From contig JBMHBP010000011.1 in the NCBI GenBank assembly GCA_049890295.1, positions 1 through 42,150 of the forward strand: a stretch of DNA of 42,150 nucleotides, read 5' to 3'. Positions 8,219-16,270 of the stretch are shown one piece after another; the first letter of the stretch is position 1, and every line of letters starts with the position of its first letter. Both the position numbers and the translations under genes were made by a program. The notes beneath the pieces were generated by a model. That model was not told the origin of the DNA and ran no database searches. It saw only the letters and a list, made by a program, of their open reading frames with translations. This stretch comes from GCA-2862585 sp049890295 (GTDB lineage Bacteria; Bacteroidota; Bacteroidia; Flavobacteriales; UBA7312).

Positions 8219-8541
8219 TGCCCATTAATAAACTACAACAATCGGTTGACCATTGGATAAAAACCTACGGTGTGAGGTACTTTGATGAATTGACCAATAT
8301 GGCTATTTTAAGCGAAGAAGTAGGCGAGGTTGCTCGTATAATAGCCAGGCGGTATGGCGAGCAATCTTTTAAAAATGATGATACCCTTGATCTAGGCGAA
8401 GAATTAGCTGATGTATTGTTCGTTGTTCTATGCTTAGCCAATCAAACCAATACCAACTTACAAGATGCCTTTGATAAAAAACTTCATCTAAAAACTCAAA
8501 GAGATGCTCAGAGACATCAGTCAAATAAAAAGCTGAAATAA
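8215..8541 (+). CDS. MazG-like nucleotide pyrophosphohydrolase
   Basis: Small all-helical protein (108 residues) of the MazG/dUTPase-like superfamily, which cleaves nucleoside triphosphates to monophosphates and pyrophosphate. The metal-binding signature is visible as EEVGEVARI (EExxE) near residues 33-41 and GEELADVLF (ExxD) about 30 residues later. The ATG overlaps the dtd stop (ATGA); a second ATG follows at 8218 and either could be used. Substrate cannot be inferred, though a nucleotide-sanitising role fits beside dtd, another quality-control enzyme. Confidence 0.88.
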   Translation: MMPINKLQQSVDHWIKTYGVRYFDELTNMAILSEEVGEVARIIARRYGEQSFKNDDTLDLGEELADVLFVVLCLANQTNTNLQDAFDKKLHLKTQRDAQRHQSNKKLK

Positions 8542-8542
8542 C

Positions 8543-8550
8543 TATATTTG
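8543..8550 (+). promoter_or_regulatory. -7 promoter element upstream of the small membrane protein
   Basis: TATATTTG lies just after the MazG-like stop codon. If it serves the gene at 8671 the leader would be about 115 bases, long compared with other genes here. Confidence 0.4.
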
Positions 8551-8670
8551 ATTTTCAAAACTTACAGTTAAAGTCATGAAACATTATTAAACATTATCCG
8601 TAAATTATTGATATAATCACTTATATGTATTGATTATTTACTATCCTTAAAACCTTTAATTCTTAGAGAC

Positions 8671-9072
8671 ATGAATAACGATTTTGTTTTACATTATTCT
8701 AAATATTACAAAAAATCCTGGCTAATAATTTTAATGATTATGGTGGTGATATACCTTTTGATTTTTTTGATAGTTGGTCTTGAGTCTTGTCTGTTTTTTC
8801 ATTCTTTAGCCGTTATATACTTTTGTCTTATGATTTGGGTAATATATATGCCCTATTTTAAAATTAGAAACAATAAAATTAAAAGTTCTGGTCATCTATT
8901 TAAAAGTATGGATTATAACGATATAATAGAGGTCATATTAATTAATGATGACTATGTTTTTAGGATGAAAAATTGTAAAATATTTATAGGCAATCGTCTG
9001 ATAGATGAAGCAGACAATAAAAGATTATTAAAATTTTTAAAGGAAAGAAATTTACTTTCAGAAGTCTATTAA
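8671..9072 (+). CDS. Small two-helix membrane protein, PH-like tail
   Basis: A 133-residue protein of unknown function. Two hydrophobic segments, about residues 16-36 (SWLIILMIMVVIYLLIFLIV) and 40-60, are joined by a very short turn. They are followed by a soluble domain of short strands and a final helix (KRLLKFLKERNLL). This is the layout of small bacterial PH-domain membrane proteins, but I see no diagnostic motif, so that is only a guess. The gene is more AT-rich than its neighbours. It stands alone after a 129-base gap, and its stop overlaps that of bioB by four bases (convergent). Confidence 0.7.
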   Translation: MNNDFVLHYSKYYKKSWLIILMIMVVIYLLIFLIVGLESCLFFHSLAVIYFCLMIWVIYMPYFKIRNNKIKSSGHLFKSMDYNDIIEVILINDDYVFRMKNCKIFIGNRLIDEADNKRLLKFLKERNLLSEVY

Positions 9073-10154
9073 GTTCGACTTAATTTAGTCTTTTTTTTAG
9101 CTAATTCGTTTCGTTTTATTTTGTGTGTGGGTCTGTTCCACTTGACATTTCCATTGGTAGAGAGGCATTTCTTATAACTTTCGTTGACAACTGGCTGTTC
9201 GCCATCAACGAATGGCTGTTTGGCAGAAAGTCCTAAAGTATCAAACAATTTCATGTCGTTGTTGATGTCTGGGTTGGGAGTAGTCAATAATTTATCGCCC
9301 GCAAAAATAGAGGAGGCACCCGCCATAAAACAAAGGGCTTGTCCTTCGTCCGACATTTCTGTTCTGCCGGCCGATAACCGAACCACGGCTTTAGGCATCA
9401 CAATACGCGCTGTTGCTACCATGCGTACCATGTCCCAAATGGGTACCGTTTCTTGATCCTCCAATGGTGTTCCTTCGACTGCTACTAAAGCATTGATAGG
9501 TACCGACTTTGGCTGGGGATTCATATTGGCTAAGGTAACCAACATTTGACACCTATCTTCTGCCGATTCGCCCATCCCAACGATGCCACCAGAGCACACG
9601 CTAATGCCTGCTTTGGAGGCGTTGTCAATGGTTTTAATTCTGTCTTCATATTCTCTAGTAGAAATGATATCTTTATAGTGTTCTTCAGAAGTGTCCAGGT
9701 TGTGATTATAGGCGTATAAACCAGCATTTGCTAGTCGTTGCGCTTGTTCTTGGGTCATCATGCCTAATGTACAGCAGACCTCCATTTCTAGCTCATTTAC
9801 TGTACGAACCATTTCAAGAACTTGGTCAAACTCTTGGTTGTTTTGAATGTTTCTCCAGGCCGCGCCCATGCACAGTCGGGATGACCCATTGGCTTTAGCT
9901 CTCAGCGCTTGCGCTTTGACTTGTGAGACGGACATCAGATCGTTTGTTTCTATATCGGTATGATAACGTGCTGCCTGTGGACAATAACCACAGTCTTCAG
10001 GACATCCACCTGTCTTGATAGAAAGCAGTGTGCTAATTTGAACTTCTAGCGGATTGTGATTTAGTCTATGTGTTTGGGCAGCTTCGAATATCAAGGCCAT
10101 CAGGGGCTTGTTGTATATTGCTAATGTATCTTCTAATGTCCAATATTTACTCAT
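9069..10154 (-). CDS. bioB: Biotin synthase
   Basis: Radical SAM enzyme that inserts sulfur into dethiobiotin, the last step of biotin synthesis. The radical cluster motif CPEDCGYC (CxxxCxxC) lies near residue 52. Further conserved segments are AAWRNI, YNHNLDTS and the late arginine-containing VRLSAGRTEM, which fits the ligand of the [2Fe-2S] cluster. About 361 residues, normal. I start at the ATG at 10154: the frame runs seven codons further to a TTG at 10175, but that codon is the end of the TATATTTG promoter element. It is the last gene of the bio cluster and may also be transcribed from its own promoter. Confidence 0.96.
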   Translation of the reverse strand: MSKYWTLEDTLAIYNKPLMALIFEAAQTHRLNHNPLEVQISTLLSIKTGGCPEDCGYCPQAARYHTDIETNDLMSVSQVKAQALRAKANGSSRLCMGAAWRNIQNNQEFDQVLEMVRTVNELEMEVCCTLGMMTQEQAQRLANAGLYAYNHNLDTSEEHYKDIISTREYEDRIKTIDNASKAGISVCSGGIVGMGESAEDRCQMLVTLANMNPQPKSVPINALVAVEGTPLEDQETVPIWDMVRMVATARIVMPKAVVRLSAGRTEMSDEGQALCFMAGASSIFAGDKLLTTPNPDINNDMKLFDTLGLSAKQPFVDGEQPVVNESYKKCLSTNGNVKWNRPTHKIKRNELAKKKTKLSRT

Positions 10155-10172
10155 TCCATTTACTTTATTAAA

Positions 10173-10180
10173 CAAATATA
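10173..10180 (-). promoter_or_regulatory. -7 promoter element of bioB
   Basis: TATATTTG on the minus strand lies in the 31-base gap between the ketoacyl synthase stop and the bioB ATG. It suggests that bioB can be expressed separately from the upstream bio genes. Confidence 0.5.
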
Positions 10181-10185
10181 GTTTT

Positions 10186-11352
10186 TTAATCTGCTTTTTG
10201 AATAATTATACTCACGGCATTTCCACCAAAACCCACGGCATTAACCAATACTGTTTTTGGAATTGTTGATGGCTTTTGAGTTACGATATTTGAATAGGGG
10301 AAGGAAACTACCGATTGGCGTTGAATCATTTCAATGGCTAAATCCAAACTAATACCTCCCGAAGCGCCTAAGGTGTGTCCGCTGTGGTGTTTGGTGCTTA
10401 TTAGATGTGGTGTCTCTTTTCCAAATACAGAATTGACAGCCATCAGTTCGGACTTATCGCCTTGCAATGTTCCTGGAGCGTGCATCACAATGACATCTAT
10501 GACTTTTTTATCTATATTCTTTAGGGCCATACTCATACTCTCTTGAAGACAATCCGCTTCTGAGGAAAGAGAGGCGGCATGTTCAATATGTTCAGTAGCA
10601 TAGCCAATGCCTATGATTTTAGCTAAGGCATCTTGACCGTTGTCTTTTTCCAAACAAAAAAGAGCGGCACCTTCTCCTAAAATCATACTATTATCACTAG
10701 CTTTTTCTTTAAAAGGTTGGCAGTACCAAGCCGTCGTTTGTTGGCTATAAATTCCTAAGGCACGCATTTGAGCAACCGTAAAATCAGTCAAAGGGGCTTC
10801 GGAACCGCCAGCAATAAATTGTTTTGACTGACCGCTGTTTATCCACACATAGGCATTGAGGATGGCGTGTAATGCACTACTACAGGTAATCGAGTGAGAT
10901 AGACTGATACCTTTGAGCCCTAAATCGTAGGCCACCCACGATGAAATATTGCCTAATGTAGTAGTAGGGGAAACCATGGGTGACATTCTTCTCTTTGGTG
11001 ATTGAATGAAGTGCTGATGGTATTTCTCAAAGAGTTGAGTCGCTCCTCTAGATGAGCCAATATTGATACCTACGTTTGATAGGTCATTCCAATCAGCCTG
11101 TTTGAGGGCTTCTCTTGCTGTCATTAGACTCATTAATACGCTTTTATCTAATTTTCTATAATGAAGGTTTTCCTTTCTAAGCACATCAATGAGTTGTTCA
11201 TTGGACTCATTTAATCTGGCTGTTGGAGTGTCGCGGTCGTTAAAGCAACAAATGGATAAATTATGATCATCAGCATGGTAACTTTTCCAGACATTTTCTT
11301 TATTAAAACCCAGGGCTGAGATACTACTTTTTGATGTTATCAAAACGGACAT
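10186..11352 (-). CDS. Beta-ketoacyl-ACP synthase (FabF-like) in the biotin cluster
   Basis: Thiolase-fold condensing enzyme of 388 residues. The Cys-His-His triad of KAS I/II enzymes is visible: Cys157 in HSITCSSALHA, His291 in MHAPGTLQGD (usually HGTGT) and His326 in KHHSGHTLGASGG. The C-terminal glycine-rich VNAVGFGGNAVSII also fits. It is slightly shorter than housekeeping FabF (about 415). It lies between bioA and bioB on the same strand, 14 bases after bioA. Inference: it makes or extends the pimeloyl precursor used by BioF, since no bioC, bioH, bioW or bioZ is present. It could instead be a fatty acid synthase paralogue of unrelated role. Confidence 0.9.
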   Translation of the reverse strand: MSVLITSKSSISALGFNKENVWKSYHADDHNLSICCFNDRDTPTARLNESNEQLIDVLRKENLHYRKLDKSVLMSLMTAREALKQADWNDLSNVGINIGSSRGATQLFEKYHQHFIQSPKRRMSPMVSPTTTLGNISSWVAYDLGLKGISLSHSITCSSALHAILNAYVWINSGQSKQFIAGGSEAPLTDFTVAQMRALGIYSQQTTAWYCQPFKEKASDNSMILGEGAALFCLEKDNGQDALAKIIGIGYATEHIEHAASLSSEADCLQESMSMALKNIDKKVIDVIVMHAPGTLQGDKSELMAVNSVFGKETPHLISTKHHSGHTLGASGGISLDLAIEMIQRQSVVSFPYSNIVTQKPSTIPKTVLVNAVGFGGNAVSIIIQKAD

Positions 11353-11356
11353 AGTA

Positions 11357-11364
11357 CAAAGATA
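11357..11364 (-). promoter_or_regulatory. -7 promoter element of the ketoacyl synthase
   Basis: TATCTTTG on the minus strand lies between the bioA stop and the ketoacyl synthase ATG, ending four bases before that ATG. It matches TAnnTTTG and would give a leaderless message inside the bio cluster. Confidence 0.5.
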
Positions 11365-11366
11365 AG

Positions 11367-12629
11367 TTATTGTAATTCGTTTAAGCCTGAAAGTATACCC
11401 CTGTAGACTTTTTTTAATTGGTCTTCACTGATACAATAAGGAGGTAATACATATATCACATTTCCTAGTGGTCGAAGGATAATTCCTTGGGACAGAAAGT
11501 GATGGTATAATATTTCCCTAACATTACTCGTGTAGCCCTTATTAGAGGTGTCGATTTCTATGGCTAAAATAGTGCCACACTGACGTACCTCTCTGATTTG
11601 AGAATGGGAAATTAATTCTTTAGCAAACCGCCCATGGGCTTTGACTATTTCTTTAATATTTGATTGACAACTTTGGTTTTCTAATAATTCTAAACTAGCG
11701 ATAGCAGCACTACAGCCGATGGGATTGCCAGTGAATGAGTGACCGTGTAAAAAAGCACTACTTATGTCATTTCCAAGAAAAGAATCGTAAATATTTTGGG
11801 TACATGTGGTTAATGAAATGGGTACCGTTCCTCCTGACAAACTTTTTGAAAGACACATAAAATCAGGTTGATTGTTAAGCTGGTCACAGGCAAAGAAGGT
11901 CCCTGTTCTTCCAAAACCAGTCATGACTTCATCGGCAATGCACAATACTTCTTTCTGTTGGCAGAGAGCAATCATCTCGTCTAGTATATTAGCAGAATAC
12001 ATTCTCATACCGGCGGCTCCCTGTACTAAGGGTTCGAAAATAAAGCAGGCTACATCGTCTTTTTCTAGGGCTTTTTTTAATGTGTCAACGGTTTGTTTCT
12101 CATTAGACGGGAAGGGTAAGTGGACTACCTCAAATAAATAGTCGGTAAAGTGGGCCGAAAAAATACTTCTTCCCCCAACAGACATAGCTCCAAAAGTTTC
12201 ACCGTGATAGCCACCATCTAATGCTAAAATCCTTTGGCGTTTTTGTCCCTTATTTCGCCAATATTGAATGCTCATTTTTAAAGCTATTTCCACAGCCGAT
12301 GAGCCATCACCTGAGAAGAAAAACTTTGCCTGATTTTTAGGCAAATACTTACTCAACTTTCTGCATAATTCAGTAGCTGGTTGATGTGTGAAGCCGGCAA
12401 ACAGAACGTGATTTAGAGTTTGTAATTGCTTGCTTACTTTCTCAGCGATGTACGGGTGGCTGTGTCCATGAATATTTACCCACCATGATGATATAGCGTC
12501 AATGTATTCCTTGCCATCTTGGTCGTAAACGCAGCTACCACTTCCTCTAGTGATAGGAATAGGGTTTGATGATTGCATTTGAGTAAAAGGGTGCCAGATG
12601 TATTGCTTATCGTCTTTTAAAATACTCAT
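11367..12629 (-). CDS. bioA: Adenosylmethionine-8-amino-7-oxononanoate aminotransferase
   Basis: PLP enzyme that converts 8-amino-7-oxononanoate (KAPA) to 7,8-diaminopelargonate, with SAM as amino donor. It starts with the BioA-typical YIWHPFTQMQ. It carries SSWWVNIHGHSHPYI in the substrate site, FSGDGSSAVEIALK, GGYHGETFGAMS, CIADEVMTGFGRTG (PLP aspartate) and CLSKSLSGG with the Schiff-base lysine. Length 420 is normal. It starts four bases after the bioD stop, so bioF-bioD-bioA read as one tight unit. Confidence 0.97.
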   Translation of the reverse strand: MSILKDDKQYIWHPFTQMQSSNPIPITRGSGSCVYDQDGKEYIDAISSWWVNIHGHSHPYIAEKVSKQLQTLNHVLFAGFTHQPATELCRKLSKYLPKNQAKFFFSGDGSSAVEIALKMSIQYWRNKGQKRQRILALDGGYHGETFGAMSVGGRSIFSAHFTDYLFEVVHLPFPSNEKQTVDTLKKALEKDDVACFIFEPLVQGAAGMRMYSANILDEMIALCQQKEVLCIADEVMTGFGRTGTFFACDQLNNQPDFMCLSKSLSGGTVPISLTTCTQNIYDSFLGNDISSAFLHGHSFTGNPIGCSAAIASLELLENQSCQSNIKEIVKAHGRFAKELISHSQIREVRQCGTILAIEIDTSNKGYTSNVREILYHHFLSQGIILRPLGNVIYVLPPYCISEDQLKKVYRGILSGLNELQ

Positions 12630-12633
12630 GTGC

Positions 12634-13239
12634 CTATAATTCTATGTTTTTAGCCATTGCTTTAATGCCTTGCTTATTTATAATATCCATAGTAGGAATT
12701 CTAGCTATCATTTCTAAGCCTGTTGTTGAGAGTATTATACTTTCAGTGTCGTGGTTTGGAGCTCCGTTGAATATGATTCCTTTTACAGGAATGTTTCTTG
12801 ATTTTAACGCTTCTACACTCAATAAGGTGTGATTGATACTCCCTAGGTAATGCTTGCTTACTAAAATGACTTCTAACTTAAGGTGTTTGATAAGGTCAAT
12901 GATACATTCTTTTCTGTTAAGAGGTACTAATAATCCACCCGCACCTTCGATAATCAATGGTCGTAAGGTGTTTGGTAAAGATATAGATGAAAGGTCAATA
13001 TTAAGCTGCTCTTTTTCGGCGGCAGCATGTGGTGACATTGGTCGCTTCAATCTATAGGATTCGGGATGTATTTGACTGTTTTCATTACTTATCAAATTTT
13101 TCACTTTTATACTATCGGATTGTTCTAAATCTCCGGCTTGTATGGGCTTCCAATAATCAGCATTTAAAGCTTCTGTTAGTATAGCCGATATTACGGTTTT
13201 ACCAATCTCGGTTCCTATGCCACTTACAAAGTATTTCAT
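12634..13239 (-). CDS. bioD: Dethiobiotin synthetase
   Basis: ATP-dependent carboxylase that closes the ureido ring of biotin from diaminopelargonate and CO2. The P-loop variant GIGTEIGKT lies near residues 7-15. Further motifs are KPIQAG, a SPHAAA-like segment (RPMSPHAAAEKE) and the conserved LIIEGAGGLLVPL. Length 201 is at the short end of the family but complete. The start overlaps the bioF stop by four bases (ATGA). Confidence 0.95.
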   Translation of the reverse strand: MKYFVSGIGTEIGKTVISAILTEALNADYWKPIQAGDLEQSDSIKVKNLISNENSQIHPESYRLKRPMSPHAAAEKEQLNIDLSSISLPNTLRPLIIEGAGGLLVPLNRKECIIDLIKHLKLEVILVSKHYLGSINHTLLSVEALKSRNIPVKGIIFNGAPNHDTESIILSTTGLEMIARIPTMDIINKQGIKAMAKNIEL

Positions 13240-14303
13240 TGGTTTTTATTTATCTGTTCACAGAGACGAAGTATGTCCGCTTTGGTGTTAAAAGCATGTA
13301 AGCAAATACGTATTCGTTCAGCACCTTTGGCAACTGTTGGGTGTAAAATGGGTCGAATATCAAATCGGTGTTCCTGTAACATAAAGGCGAATTGTTTGGT
13401 TTTTTTTATTCCTCCAATCACAATACATTGAATGGCAGAATGACTGTCTATAAGCATGGGGTGTTTACAGTGTTCCCTGAAAAGGTGAATGCGATCTTGC
13501 AGTGCTTTTCTATCTTTTTTTTCTTTAAGCATTTCGTAGCCCCATTGAATTCGTTTAATGGAATGTGGTGGAAGAGCAGTGGTGTAAATGAATGGTCTTG
13601 AATAATTGATTAAAAAATCTATTAGTGCCTTACTGCCAACAACAGCGGCACCATGACTGCCTAGGGCCTTGCCATAAGTATAGATACGTGCAAAACAGTC
13701 CTCATCTTTGGCTAGACCAGCTCCATTTAATCCGAAAACTCCTAGAGCATGGGCTTCATCTACTATTAGTTTGGCTTTATGCTTTTTACAGCATTTGATG
13801 ATATTGTCAAGTGGTGCCGTATCACCATCCATGGAATAAATACTTTCCACTATGACATAAACGGTTCCGCTAGCACGTTCGATTTTTTGTTCTAAATTGC
13901 TAACGTCATTGTGTATAAATGAGTAATTTCTTGCTATTCCAAGCTTAAGCCCATCTCGAATAGAGGCATGGCATAATTGATCATAAATAACGGTATCTTC
14001 TTTTTGTGGTATGCATGAGAGTAGACCTATGTTGGCCGTATATCCCGAATTAAACACTAATGCAGATTCAGCTTTATGAAATTGAGCTATCTGTTTTTCA
14101 ACAGATTCATGTATTTCACTATTACCACTTAAAAGACGACTTCCAGTAGACCCAGAATTACTGTTACTTGACCAATTTTTTTGAGCAAATCCAAGATAAT
14201 CGTTAGATGATAAGTCAATCAATGAGTCATGATTACTTAGTTCTCTATAGGCATTATTCCCCCTCCTGTCGCTTAATTTCTTATGTAGCTTATTATCTAG
14301 CAT
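13236..14303 (-). CDS. bioF: 8-amino-7-oxononanoate synthase
   Basis: PLP enzyme that condenses pimeloyl thioester with alanine, the first committed ring step of biotin synthesis. Motifs: DLSSNDYLGFA near the N terminus, GSTGSRLLSGN, FNSGYTANIGLL, DEAHALGVFGLNGAG (PLP-binding Asp) and the lysine in TYGKALGSHGA. About 355 residues, somewhat shorter than E. coli BioF (384) at the N terminus. I start at the ATG at 14303; a TTG directly before it (14306) is also in frame. The -7 element lies seven bases upstream. First gene of the bio cluster, just downstream of the atpDC terminator. Confidence 0.96.
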   Translation of the reverse strand: MLDNKLHKKLSDRRGNNAYRELSNHDSLIDLSSNDYLGFAQKNWSSNSNSGSTGSRLLSGNSEIHESVEKQIAQFHKAESALVFNSGYTANIGLLSCIPQKEDTVIYDQLCHASIRDGLKLGIARNYSFIHNDVSNLEQKIERASGTVYVIVESIYSMDGDTAPLDNIIKCCKKHKAKLIVDEAHALGVFGLNGAGLAKDEDCFARIYTYGKALGSHGAAVVGSKALIDFLINYSRPFIYTTALPPHSIKRIQWGYEMLKEKKDRKALQDRIHLFREHCKHPMLIDSHSAIQCIVIGGIKKTKQFAFMLQEHRFDIRPILHPTVAKGAERIRICLHAFNTKADILRLCEQINKNQ

Positions 14304-14310
14304 CAACAGT

Positions 14311-14318
14311 CAAATATA
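14311..14318 (-). promoter_or_regulatory. -7 promoter element of the bio cluster (bioF)
   Basis: TATATTTG on the minus strand ends seven bases before the bioF ATG. The palindrome at 14327-14350 sits just upstream, over the spacer and -33 region, where a regulator could act. Confidence 0.6.
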
Positions 14319-14322
14319 GCAT

Positions 14323-14350
14323 AAAAAAAAGGTTACAATTGTAACCTTTT
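14323..14350 (-). terminator. Terminator of atpDC (palindrome followed by T8)
   Basis: Positions 14327-14350 form a perfect 24-base palindrome with GGTTACAATTGTAACC at its core, folding as a 10-bp stem with an AATT loop. On the minus strand it runs into eight T residues at 14323-14330. It follows the atpC stop by 22 bases and lies directly ahead of the bioF promoter. The halves GGTTACAA and TTGTAACC resemble biotin-operator half-sites but in the reverse order. Confidence 0.8.
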
Positions 14351-14372
14351 GGATGAGTAGTGAGTGTCTCCC

Positions 14373-14609
14373 TTAGTCGGCAAGTACAATCACTTTATTA
14401 TTTTGCATTTCAATGACACCACCGTTAATTTCAAAATGTTCTGTGTTATTAGAGGAATCTATTACTCTTACTTGTCCTTTTGTCAAAGTAGAAATAATAG
14501 GAGCATGGTTGTTTAGTATTTCAAATTTACCATCAGTTCCAGGTAACTGAACTGAAATAACGTCACCTTCAAACACTTTTTTTTCTGGTGTGATAATCTC
14601 TAATTGCAT
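14373..14609 (-). CDS. atpC: F-type ATP synthase epsilon subunit, short form
   Basis: Central-stalk subunit that couples rotation between F1 and the membrane ring. The 78 residues cover only the N-terminal beta sandwich (MQLEIITPEKKVFEGDVISVQLPGTDGKFEILNNHAPIIS). The C-terminal helical hairpin that inhibits ATP hydrolysis in E. coli-type epsilon (about 135 residues) is missing, a state common in Bacteroidetes. It starts 10 bases after the atpD stop. The rest of the ATP synthase genes are not in the window, so atpDC is a separate unit here. Confidence 0.95.
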   Translation of the reverse strand: MQLEIITPEKKVFEGDVISVQLPGTDGKFEILNNHAPIISTLTKGQVRVIDSSNNTEHFEINGGVIEMQNNKVIVLAD

Positions 14610-14619
14610 AGCTATTTAA

Positions 14620-16128
14620 TTATTTAGCTTCAGCTAACATTTTTTCACCTTTCTCTTTGGCCTCTTCAATAGTACCAACAAGGTTGAATGCAGCTTCTGG
14701 GTATTGATCCATTTCGCCATCCATAATCATGTTAAACCCTTTGATAGTGTCTTGAATATCAACTAATACACCTTTGAGGCCAGTAAACTGCTCAGCAACG
14801 TGGAAGGGTTGAGATAAGAAACGCTGAACACGTCTAGCTCTTGAAACGGCTAATTTATCTTCATCCGATAGCTCTTCCATACCAAGAATAGCGATAATAT
14901 CTTGCAATTCTTTGTAGCGTTGCAATAACTCTTTTACTCTTTGAGCACAATTATAGTGTTCATCACCGACGACGTCTGGGGTTAAAATTCGTGATGTTGA
15001 ATCTAGTGGATCAACAGCAGGATATATTCCTAATTCGGCAATTTTTCTAGAAAGTACCGTCGTTGCATCTAAGTGAGCAAATGTGGTTGCAGGTGCAGGG
15101 TCTGTCAAGTCATCCGCTGGTACGTAAACGGCCTGAACTGAAGTGATAGATCCATTTTTAGTAGATGTAATTCGCTCCTGCATGGTTCCCATTTCAGTAG
15201 CTAGGGTTGGTTGATAACCTACCGCTGATGGCATTCGACCCAGAAGTGCAGATACTTCCGAACCTGCCTGAGTGAAACGGAAAATATTATCTACAAAGAA
15301 AAGAACATCACGCCCTTTACCCTGTCCGTCTCCATCACGGAAATATTCGGCTAGCGTAAGACCTGAAAGGGCTACTCTGGCACGTGCTCCTGGAGGTTCA
15401 TTCATCTGACCAAAAACAAAGGATGCTTTTGAATTTTCCATTTTGTCATTATCAACCTTTGAGAGGTCCCATCCACCTTCTTCCATTGAGTGTAAGAAGT
15501 CTGGGCCATAGTCTATAATGCCTGACTCTAACATCTCTCTAAGGAGGTCATTTCCTTCTCTTGTTCTTTCACCAACACCGGCAAATACAGACAATCCACC
15601 GTGACCTTTAGCAATGTTGTTAATTAATTCCTGAATAAGTACTGTTTTTCCAACACCAGCACCTCCGAATAAACCAATTTTACCACCTTTAGCATAGGGC
15701 TCAATTAGGTCAATAACTTTTATACCTGTGTACAAAACTTCAGTTGAAGTTGATAAATCTTCAAACTTAGGTGCTTCACGGTGAATAGGTAAACCATTTT
15801 CTCTGTTTAGGTCATCCATTCCGTCGATGGCATCACCAATTACGTTGAATACCCTTCCTTTGATTTCTTCTCCGGCTGGCATTTTTATTGGTGCACCAGT
15901 TGCCACAACTTCTATACCCCTTTTTAAACCATCAGTAGAATCCATAGAAATTGCTCTGATTGTGTCTTCACCGATATGTTGTTGGCATTCTAAAATCAGT
16001 TTTGTTCCGTTTTCTTTAGTGATTTCAAGAGAATCATAGATGTCGGGTAAGCCAGCTTCATTATTTTCAAAAGTTACATCGACTACTGGGCCAATGATTT
16101 GTGAAATTTTACCGTTATTTTGTGACAT
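14620..16128 (-). CDS. atpD: F-type ATP synthase beta subunit
   Basis: Catalytic subunit of the membrane-bound ATP synthase. Walker A GGAGVGKT lies near residues 154-161, followed by GERTREGNDL with the catalytic Glu, DVLFFVDNIFRFTQAGSEVSALLGRMPSAVGYQPTL around the Walker B region, and ALSGLTLAEYFRD. The C terminus ends in a long helix with FNLVGTIEEAKEKGEKML. Length 502 is the usual one in Bacteroidetes. The ATG lies about 45 bases downstream of a consensus -7 element. It forms an operon with atpC. Confidence 0.98.
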   Translation of the reverse strand: MSQNNGKISQIIGPVVDVTFENNEAGLPDIYDSLEITKENGTKLILECQQHIGEDTIRAISMDSTDGLKRGIEVVATGAPIKMPAGEEIKGRVFNVIGDAIDGMDDLNRENGLPIHREAPKFEDLSTSTEVLYTGIKVIDLIEPYAKGGKIGLFGGAGVGKTVLIQELINNIAKGHGGLSVFAGVGERTREGNDLLREMLESGIIDYGPDFLHSMEEGGWDLSKVDNDKMENSKASFVFGQMNEPPGARARVALSGLTLAEYFRDGDGQGKGRDVLFFVDNIFRFTQAGSEVSALLGRMPSAVGYQPTLATEMGTMQERITSTKNGSITSVQAVYVPADDLTDPAPATTFAHLDATTVLSRKIAELGIYPAVDPLDSTSRILTPDVVGDEHYNCAQRVKELLQRYKELQDIIAILGMEELSDEDKLAVSRARRVQRFLSQPFHVAEQFTGLKGVLVDIQDTIKGFNMIMDGEMDQYPEAAFNLVGTIEEAKEKGEKMLAEAK

Positions 16129-16172
16129 TTTTATATGATAAAATTAATTATTCGTTTTAGTTGAGTTTCGAG

Positions 16173-16180
16173 CAAAAATA
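16173..16180 (-). promoter_or_regulatory. -7 promoter element of atpDC
   Basis: TATTTTTG on the minus strand, an exact TAnnTTTG match, leaves a leader of about 40 bases, longer than at most promoters here. It lies back to back with the ribF promoter, 48 bases away. Confidence 0.6.
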
Positions 16181-16228
16181 CACGAATTATTTAGTTTGTT
16201 GCAATGTTTTATTCATTAAATTAATTAG

Positions 16229-16236
16229 TACTTTTG
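16229..16236 (+). promoter_or_regulatory. -7 promoter element of ribF
   Basis: TACTTTTG matches TAnnTTTG exactly and lies 34 bases before the TTG start of ribF. Confidence 0.55.
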
Positions 16237-16270
16237 AACAAGGTTTTAACAAAGAAATTTTAGTCAAATT

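Noticed and set aside
14327..14350. Classical BirA operator
   Set aside because: Half-sites face outward rather than inward and have no spacer; the T8 tract and position make a terminator the primary reading. Kept only as a possible second role.
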